Source: Candidatus Giovannonibacteria bacterium RIFCSPHIGHO2_02_43_16 (lineage in GTDB: Bacteria > Patescibacteriota > Minisyncoccia > JACPKW01 > UBA11713). Taken from it: a stretch of 20,118 bases of DNA. Every line of letters starts with the position of its first letter. The stretch's first letter is position 1. Positions 13,890-18,618 of this stretch are shown here, piece after piece. The stretch lies in assembly GCA_001778545.1 (NCBI GenBank), contig MFHJ01000013.1:1-20118 (forward strand), given 5' to 3'. A program made the position numbers and the translations under genes. A model generated the notes under the pieces. The model was not told the origin of the DNA and ran no database searches. It was given only the letters and a program-made list of their open reading frames with translations.

Positions 13890-14288
13890 CTATTGATCAA
13901 GCGGGCTTACACCTCCAATACAATATGCCACCCGATTGACCGGAACTCTGTTGCAAATTTCTGTGGAAAGCTTGTCGAGCACTTCATATGTCATTCCTTC
14001 GCCAAGCTTTGGTCCAAAAATCAGAACAATAAAAGAATATGTCCTATTATCGCCTTTGACTCCGGTAGAAAATAATCCTTCTGGGATTGCGAATTTGAGG
14101 TTATATTTTTTATACTTCTTGCTCTTGGCAAGATGGTCGAGAAAACTAGCAATTAATACCGCTACGAATTCGAAACGTTTCTGTCTTTTTTCGCTTAATC
14201 CACAGTGATAATCGGACCAATTATAATCCTCTTCTAGAAAAGGGATCAGCTCATTATTGCAAAACGGACAGTTATTCTTTTTTGCCAT
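13890..14288 (-). CDS. Hypothetical protein with N-terminal CxxC
   Basis: 132 residues from ATG 14286-14288, preferred over an upstream TTG because AGGGGGAAAC, one of the few Shine-Dalgarno-like sequences in the window, directly precedes it. Starts MAKKNNCPFCNNELIPFLEED; a single CxxC plus a later 'DYHCG' cysteine could form a small zinc site. The remainder is a mixed alpha/beta domain (RFEFVAVLIASFLDHLAK, SFIVLIFGPKLGEGMTYEVL) without a membrane segment. I recognise no family. Lies convergent with the tRNA-Ser(GCT) terminator and alone on its strand. Confidence 0.7.
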   Translation of the reverse strand: MAKKNNCPFCNNELIPFLEEDYNWSDYHCGLSEKRQKRFEFVAVLIASFLDHLAKSKKYKKYNLKFAIPEGLFSTGVKGDNRTYSFIVLIFGPKLGEGMTYEVLDKLSTEICNRVPVNRVAYCIGGVSPLDQ

Positions 14289-14360
14289 GTTTCCCCCTAT
14301 TAAATTAAAGGTCAAACGTATTTAGTTAAGATATAACAGAAATATGATAATATTTCCAAT

Positions 14361-14441
14361 ATGACAGAGTTGCCTAAAAATGAAGAGATGCACTACGCTA
14401 TTGATAAAATAGAGATAGTGGATAAAATATTAAAGAAATAG
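14361..14441 (+). CDS. Possible 26-residue peptide
   Basis: Reads MTELPKNEEMHYAIDKIEIVDKILKK (26 residues, shown as its two halves MTELPKNEEMHYA and IDKIEIVDKILKK). A TAATAT box at 14348-14353 is set 7 bases before the ATG, the same layout as for the next gene. No Shine-Dalgarno. The peptide is charged and probably helical. Real status is uncertain; it could be a leader peptide, a degenerate gene end or chance. Confidence 0.25.
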   Translation: MTELPKNEEMHYAIDKIEIVDKILKK

Positions 14442-14454
14442 TAATATGTAATAT

Positions 14455-14691
14455 ATGGGGTTATTCGATAAAAATATAAAAAAGAAGAAAGATTTTGATA
14501 AATTTCTGCGAGGCAACAAAGATATTAGCGACAAAGAAAGAAAAATTCTTAATGAGCTGGCAAGGCCTGATATAGGCAAGTCATCCGGAATATCAAAGAA
14601 GGAAGTAAAGAAATTGCTGGACAAAGCCGATAAAGAAGGCAAGATAGACCATAAGGATGCTTACCATATAAAAAAATACGACCTTAAGTAA
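14455..14691 (+). CDS. Small highly charged hypothetical protein
   Basis: 78 residues, very rich in Lys, Asp and Glu (MGLFDKNIKKKKDFDKFLRG at the start; LLDKADKEGKIDHKDAYHIKKY near the end). The DKADKEGKIDHKD stretch superficially resembles an EF-hand loop but is too short to claim calcium binding. No membrane segment or cysteine. A TAATAT box (14442-14447) lies 7 bases before the ATG. Ends 12 bp before tRNA-Ser(TGA), so co-transcription with the tRNA is possible. No family recognised. Confidence 0.6.
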   Translation: MGLFDKNIKKKKDFDKFLRGNKDISDKERKILNELARPDIGKSSGISKKEVKKLLDKADKEGKIDHKDAYHIKKYDLK

Positions 14692-14703
14692 GTTCGATCG
14701 TTC

Positions 14704-14790
14704 GGTGGGGTGGCAGAGCGGTCTAATGCACCGGTCTTGAAAACCGGAGCGCCTTTACGGGCGCCGTGAGTTCGAATCTCACCCCCACCG
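14704..14790 (+). tRNA. tRNA-Ser (anticodon TGA)
   Basis: Acceptor GGTGGGG pairs with CCCCACC (14783-14789), discriminator G. Anticodon stem CCGGT/ACCGG with loop CTTGAAA gives TGA at 14738-14740 (reads UCN). Long variable arm GCGCCTTTACGGGCGC and T arm GTGAG-TTCGAAT-CTCAC are present. CCA not encoded. Ends 3 bases before the next ATG. Confidence 0.96.
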
Positions 14791-14793
14791 CAT

Positions 14794-15180
14794 ATGAAAA
14801 ATAATAAAACAAAGAAAATAATTATATGGTCTGTTGTGGGAATCGCGATTATCGCAGGCGGTTATTATTTTATTAAAGAAGCGTCGAAGCCCGGGAAATA
14901 CGACGACTTCGCGGTGTGCCTTAATAACAAGGGTGCCGTTTTCTACGGAACCTTCTGGTGTCCGTATTGCCAAAAGCAAAAAGCGATGTTCGGGAAATCC
15001 GCGAATCTTCTTCCATACGAAGAGTGCTCCACGCCGGACGGAAAAGGGCGCCTTCGGATCTGCGATGAAAAAGAAATCAAAGGATACCCGACCTGGATAT
15101 TCTCCGACGAATCCAGAGAAACCGGAGTAGTTTCGTTCGCAAGGCTCGCCGAAAAAACTGGGTGCGCCCTCCCGCAATAA
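14794..15180 (+). CDS. Membrane-anchored thioredoxin-like protein (VKOR partner type)
   Basis: 128 residues. Basic N-terminus, one membrane anchor (residues about 8-27), then an extracytoplasmic thioredoxin-like domain. The active site is FWCPYCQKQKAMFG (Cys56/Cys59), with additional cysteines at 'YEECSTPDG' and 'LRICDEKEIKGYPTW', where YP supplies the cis-proline of the fold. The Cys-rich form matches the thioredoxin domain found fused or paired with vitamin K epoxide reductase, which makes disulfides outside the membrane. The pilins in this window carry C-terminal cysteine pairs that would need such a system. No VKOR integral-membrane partner is in the window. Begins 3 bases after tRNA-Ser(TGA). 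Confidence 0.88.
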   Translation: MKNNKTKKIIIWSVVGIAIIAGGYYFIKEASKPGKYDDFAVCLNNKGAVFYGTFWCPYCQKQKAMFGKSANLLPYEECSTPDGKGRLRICDEKEIKGYPTWIFSDESRETGVVSFARLAEKTGCALPQ

Positions 15181-15184
15181 AGTT

Positions 15185-15193
15185 TGATATACT
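15185..15193 (+). promoter_or_regulatory. Extended -10 promoter, predicted leaderless
   Basis: TGATATACT (extended -10, TGnTATAnT) ends 6 bases before the ATG at 15200, so the predicted start of transcription coincides with the start codon. No good -35. Confidence 0.55.
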
Positions 15194-15199
15194 TTAAAC

Positions 15200-15670
15200 A
15201 TGGATAATTTTCTAACTCTCTTATCTTGGGAGGCGGAAGAATACGCTCATCACGACAAGGGAAAAGATTGGTTTTGGTCGGTCGGCATCGTGTCAATCGG
15301 GTTTTTCGCGTTAGCGCTAATCCTCCAGAATTATCTTTTCGCGATTATGATTTTGATCGGCGGGTTCGCGGTCGCCTTGCACGGGTCAAAAAAACCAAAA
15401 ACGGTTCATTTCGCGATTACTTCCCGCGGAGTCGCCGTTGATAATACTTTATATCCGTATGACAACTTGAAATACTTCTGGATAAATTATGATCCCCCGC
15501 ATATTAGGGATCTCTATCTGATATCGAGCAAAACTTTCCAACTGCAGATAACAATCCCCCTTGGAAACGCCGACCCAAACGAAATTCGGGAGCACCTGAT
15601 AAAATTTCTCGAAGAAAAAGAAATTGAGGAATCTCTCTTCGACTCCATTGCGCGATTTTTCAGATTTTAG
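15200..15670 (+). CDS. Conserved small membrane protein, PH-like
   Basis: 156 residues. 'LLSWEAEEYAHHDKGKDWFWSVGIV' is followed by two membrane helices (residues about 25-42 and 44-62), then 'HGSKKPKTVHFAITSRGVAVDNTLYPYDNLKYFWINYDPP', a beta-rich domain like bacterial PH-type domains, and a C-terminal amphipathic helix (NEIREHLIKFLEEKEIEESL). Proteins of this layout recur in Candidate Phyla Radiation genomes as unnamed membrane proteins; this is from memory and not a verified match. Function unknown. Ends 18 bp before tRNA-Arg. Confidence 0.75.
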   Translation: MDNFLTLLSWEAEEYAHHDKGKDWFWSVGIVSIGFFALALILQNYLFAIMILIGGFAVALHGSKKPKTVHFAITSRGVAVDNTLYPYDNLKYFWINYDPPHIRDLYLISSKTFQLQITIPLGNADPNEIREHLIKFLEEKEIEESLFDSIARFFRF

Positions 15671-15688
15671 TAGTATTCGGCAAATAAT

Positions 15689-15760
15689 GTCCCCGTAGTT
15701 CAACGGACAGAATGCGAGCTTGCGGAGCTCGCGATCGAGGTTCGATTCCTCGCGGGGACG
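15689..15760 (+). tRNA. tRNA-Arg (anticodon GCG)
   Basis: Acceptor GTCCCCG/CGGGGAC (15689-15695 and 15753-15759), discriminator G. D arm GTTC/GAAT, anticodon stem CGAGC/GCTCG with loop TTGCGGA giving GCG at 15722-15724, variable CGAT, T arm CGAGG-TTCGATT-CCTCG. 72 nt, CCA not encoded. GCG reads CGC/CGU, which in most bacteria is served by an ACG (inosine) tRNA. Confidence 0.95.
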
Positions 15761-15763
15761 CAT

Positions 15764-15769
15764 TATAAT
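15764..15769 (+). promoter_or_regulatory. TATAAT box of recG, predicted leaderless
   Basis: Perfect TATAAT starting 3 bases after the tRNA-Arg end and finishing 6 bases before the recG ATG. A good -35 is not evident; such an element would have to lie inside the tRNA gene. Confidence 0.55.
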
Positions 15770-15775
15770 GTGTAG

Positions 15776-17890
15776 ATGCTTGATTCTCCCCTTTCAAATT
15801 ATTTCCGCTTAACTGAAAAACAATTAAAAATTTTGGGTAAATTCGGGCTAAACACAGTGCGAGATTTGCTTTGGCATTTTCCGTCCCGATATGAAGGATT
15901 TGCCGGCAAAAAAGCGATAGTGAATCTCGTGCCGAACGAACGTGCCTCGATCCACGCGCGCGTCATTAAAACCGAGGCTAAAAAAACATTTCGAAAGAGG
16001 ATTAAGATCGCGAGCGCAACCGTATCAGACGAGACGGGTTCGCTTGAGATTACCTGGTTTAACCAACCGTATATGGCTTCTATATTAAAAGCTGGCGAGG
16101 ATTACACCTTCACTGGAACAATTAAACAAAATAAACTGGGAAAATTTTCCATGCAAAACCCGGTATTCGAAAAGGGGGTTGTCGAAGCGAATGACATGGG
16201 GGCACTTATCCCAATTTATCCGGAAACGCGCGGGCTTACCTCGCGCTGGCTCCGCTTTGCCGCAAAAAGAATTTTGGACCACTTGGAGGCCGAGCCTCCA
16301 CTTGGAGGCTCGGCCTCTTTAAAAGAGCCAATCCCGGAAGACATCTTAAAAAAATATAACCTCCCATCTTTAAGAATCGCGCTCCGCGAAATACACTTTC
16401 CTCGCGATCTTAAATGGGCGGGAGCAGCGCGAAAAAGATTCGCATTTGAAGAAATTTTTATAATACAGCTACTGCGCCAGTCTTGGAGAAAAGAAAGGGA
16501 GGAACACCAGTCATTTTTGATAAAAATTTCTAAAAAAGAATTGGATAATTTTACCAAAACCCTCCCCTTCTCGATGACTGGCGCGCAGGCGAAAGCAATA
16601 AATCATATTCTTGAGGACATTTCCGGCCAAAAACCGATGTCGCGGCTTCTCGAGGGAGATGTCGGTTCTGGAAAAACAATTGTAGCGCTCATCGCGAGCC
16701 TTGCCGCCATCCAGAATGGATTTCAAGTCGCTTATATGGCGCCGACCGAGGTCTTGGCGCGGCAGCATTTTGAAGAATTTATTAGGCGCTTGGGTCCGCC
16801 GGCTAGCGGAGCTAACATCAAAATCGGGCTCGCGACCTCATCGGAATTTCTGAAATATCCCTCCAAAGCGTTCGCCGGACGCCCCACGCACATTGCCCGC
16901 GCTCCCCTTTTGAAGTGGCTCGCTTCCGGAGAGATACAAATTATAATTGGGACGCATTCTCTAATCCAGAAAAAAATTAAATTTAAAGATCTGGCGCTCG
17001 TGATCATTGACGAACAGCACAGGTTTGGCATAAACCAGCGCCTAAAGCTAACTCAAAAAAATAGTGAAAGAGTTCCGCATCTTCTCTCTATGACCGCGAC
17101 CCCGATTCCCCGCACGCTCGCACTCACCGTTTACGGCGACTTGGATCTGACACTGCTTGATGAAATGCCAAAAGGCCGGAAACAGATAATAACTGAGATT
17201 GTATCTCAGGAAAGGCGCGCCGAAGCTTACGAACATATCCGCCGCGAGATATCCTCGGGACGGCAGGCATATGTTCTTTGCCCACGCATCGAGGATACTG
17301 ACGATCTGATGCGCGCGGTCAAAAGAGAATATAAAACGCTTTCCGAGAAAATCTTTCTGGAGTTTAAGGTCGCGATGCTCCACGGCAAAATGCTCCCGAA
17401 AGATAAAGAAAAAGTTATGAAACAATTCAGAGAAGGGCAAATTGATCTATTGGTCGCAACTTCCGTAATCGAAGTCGGAGTGGATGTTCCGAACGCGACG
17501 GTAATCATGATTGAGGGCGCGGAAAGATTCGGACTCGCGCAACTGCACCAGCTTCGCGGGCGTGTCATGCGCTCCGAATATCAGTCTTATTGCTTTTTAT
17601 TTACCGAATCCGATAGCCAAAAAACCGCGGCGCGGCTCAAGGCGCTTACCGAAGCTAAAAGCGGATTTGAGCTTGCGGAATATGATTTAGAGCTTAGAGG
17701 AGCCGGAGAATTAACTGGAAAGCAACAATGGGGAATTTCCGACGTCGCCATGGAAGCGTTGAAAAATATAAAAATGGTGGAGGCCGCCCGCGAAGAGGCC
17801 AAAAAAATAATTGAAACTAATTCGCTTGAAAAATATCCTGAACTTTCATCCCGCGTCATCGCGCAATCCAAACAGCTTCATTTTGAATAG
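15776..17890 (+). CDS. recG: ATP-dependent DNA helicase RecG
   Basis: 704 residues, normal length. Superfamily 2 helicase that reverses stalled forks and branches Holliday junctions. Order: N-terminal 'GLNTVRDLLWHFPSRYEGF', an OB-fold wedge domain (about residues 45-130), linker, then helicase domains with 'FSMTGAQAKAINHILEDI', Walker A EGDVGSGKT (about 293-301), DEQHRFG (about 411), 'SMTATPIPRTLALTVYGDLD', 'VATSVIEVGVDVPNATVMI'-type motif V and 'LHQLRGRVMRS' motif VI, and the C-terminal TRG-like 'GFELAEYDLELRGAGELTG'. All motifs are intact. The linker has an extra segment (about residues 170-181) made by a perfect palindrome. Confidence 0.97.
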   Translation: MLDSPLSNYFRLTEKQLKILGKFGLNTVRDLLWHFPSRYEGFAGKKAIVNLVPNERASIHARVIKTEAKKTFRKRIKIASATVSDETGSLEITWFNQPYMASILKAGEDYTFTGTIKQNKLGKFSMQNPVFEKGVVEANDMGALIPIYPETRGLTSRWLRFAAKRILDHLEAEPPLGGSASLKEPIPEDILKKYNLPSLRIALREIHFPRDLKWAGAARKRFAFEEIFIIQLLRQSWRKEREEHQSFLIKISKKELDNFTKTLPFSMTGAQAKAINHILEDISGQKPMSRLLEGDVGSGKTIVALIASLAAIQNGFQVAYMAPTEVLARQHFEEFIRRLGPPASGANIKIGLATSSEFLKYPSKAFAGRPTHIARAPLLKWLASGEIQIIIGTHSLIQKKIKFKDLALVIIDEQHRFGINQRLKLTQKNSERVPHLLSMTATPIPRTLALTVYGDLDLTLLDEMPKGRKQIITEIVSQERRAEAYEHIRREISSGRQAYVLCPRIEDTDDLMRAVKREYKTLSEKIFLEFKVAMLHGKMLPKDKEKVMKQFREGQIDLLVATSVIEVGVDVPNATVIMIEGAERFGLAQLHQLRGRVMRSEYQSYCFLFTESDSQKTAARLKALTEAKSGFELAEYDLELRGAGELTGKQQWGISDVAMEALKNIKMVEAAREEAKKIIETNSLEKYPELSSRVIAQSKQLHFE
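16286..16317. repeat. Perfect 15-bp palindrome in frame within recG
   Basis: Arms GAGGCCGAGCCTCCA and TGGAGGCTCGGCCTC around a CT loop, encoding part of LEAEPPLGGSASL. A direct repeat CCACTTGGAGGC also occurs at 16279-16290 and 16298-16309. In the RecG family this linker is normally shorter, so the palindrome looks inserted. Confidence 0.85.
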
Positions 17891-17922
17891 ATTGGAATAA
17901 AATCTAAAAGTTGCATTTATTG

Positions 17923-17944
17923 TGCTATAGCGTAATAATGGGAT
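17923..17944 (+). promoter_or_regulatory. Promoter-like box upstream of the PaaX/Cas2-like gene
   Basis: TGCTATAGC (extended -10 like) followed by AATAAT and GGAT, ending just before the gene start at 17946. A TTGCAT lies at 17911. The 8-bp GCTATAGC is itself palindromic. A near copy of the block is at 18563-18583 after the gene. Confidence 0.5.
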
Positions 17945-17945
17945 A

Positions 17946-18518
17946 ATGATTACAGTAAATAAAAAATTTAGAAAATTGCGGCCCACTTCCCAAAAAGTTC
18001 TCTTGTTACTATTGGGCGGCATCGCCCTTGGACTGACGCATGACCCTCGCCAATATTTTAAAATTGTTAAATATATTAAAAAGGAGTGGGAGTGGATCGA
18101 TAAACGAAATTTGCATCGAGTAATCCAAAATCTTTATCGTTCACACCTTATTGATAGCAAAGATAATTCTGATGGCACTACAACGATGGTTTTGACCGAA
18201 TTTGGAAAAAAGCACGCCCTCACCTACCAGATCGATACTATCACCATATCGCCGATGAATAAATGGGATCGCAAATGGCGAATCGTCATGTTTGATGTCC
18301 CCGAAAAACACAAAAGGGCGCGCGATGCGCTTTCGCGCTCGCTCAAGCGGATGGGTTTTGCACAACTTCAGAAAAGCGTTTTCGTGCATCCTTTCGAATG
18401 CTCAAAAGAAACTATGTTCGTCGCGGAATTTTTTAACGTTCGCCAATATATCCGCCACGTTCTCGCGGACCATATCGACAACGAATCAACACTCAAGAAA
18501 AAATTTCATCTTACATAA
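17946..18518 (+). CDS. PaaX-like transcriptional regulator with Cas2-like C-terminal domain
   Basis: 190 residues. The N-terminal part (about 1-90) looks like a winged helix ('KVLLLLLGGIALGL', 'NLHRVIQNLYRSHLIDSKDN', then the strand pair 'GTTTMVLTEFGKKHAL'). The C-terminal part is a Cas2-type ferredoxin fold: 'WRIVMFDVPEKHKRARDALS', then 'LKRMGFAQLQKSVFVHPFEC', matching the Cas2/PaaX pattern with Asp after the first strand. No cas1 or CRISPR repeats are in the window, so a CRISPR role is not supported. Whether it is a DNA-binding regulator or a nuclease is open. ATG at 17946 overlaps the stop of a two-codon ATG-GGA-TAA (17938-17946). No Shine-Dalgarno. Confidence 0.85.
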   Translation: MITVNKKFRKLRPTSQKVLLLLLGGIALGLTHDPRQYFKIVKYIKKEWEWIDKRNLHRVIQNLYRSHLIDSKDNSDGTTTMVLTEFGKKHALTYQIDTITISPMNKWDRKWRIVMFDVPEKHKRARDALSRSLKRMGFAQLQKSVFVHPFECSKETMFVAEFFNVRQYIRHVLADHIDNESTLKKKFHLT

Positions 18519-18544
18519 TTCGCGAATCTCTAGATTTGCGAATT
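18517..18544. repeat. Hairpin overlapping the stop codon of the PaaX/Cas2-like gene
   Basis: Arms AATTCGCGAATC and GATTTGCGAATT with a TCTA loop, 12 pairs with one G-T wobble. It begins within the TAA stop. No T-run follows, so it is a doubtful terminator. Its right side, TTGCGAATTT (18537-18546), also occurs in the trailer arm of tRNA-Ser(GCT). Confidence 0.65.
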
Positions 18545-18562
18545 TAATTGTCCAGTTATCAT

Positions 18563-18583
18563 GCTATAGCTGAATAATTGGAT
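18563..18583 (+). repeat. Second copy of the GCTATAGC box, downstream of the PaaX/Cas2-like gene
   Basis: GCTATAGC, two bases, AATAAT, one base, GGAT: 18 of 21 bases equal the block at 17924-17944 and lie in the same orientation. No plus-strand gene follows; the next gene (glycosyltransferase) ends convergently at 18619. Confidence 0.6.
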
Positions 18584-18618
18584 TTTTGTCTAATTACACC
18601 TTATAAGTCCCTGCTGGA

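Noticed and set aside
14620..14680. EF-hand calcium site in the 78-residue protein
   Set aside because: The DKADKEGKIDHKD stretch has some Asp spacing but the loop pattern and the flanking helices do not fit an EF-hand well, and only one copy exists.
14779..15201. 140-codon minus-strand frame over the thioredoxin-like gene
   Set aside because: It runs into the tRNA-Ser(TGA) gene and opposes a protein with a clear WCPYC active site; no support for coding on the minus strand.
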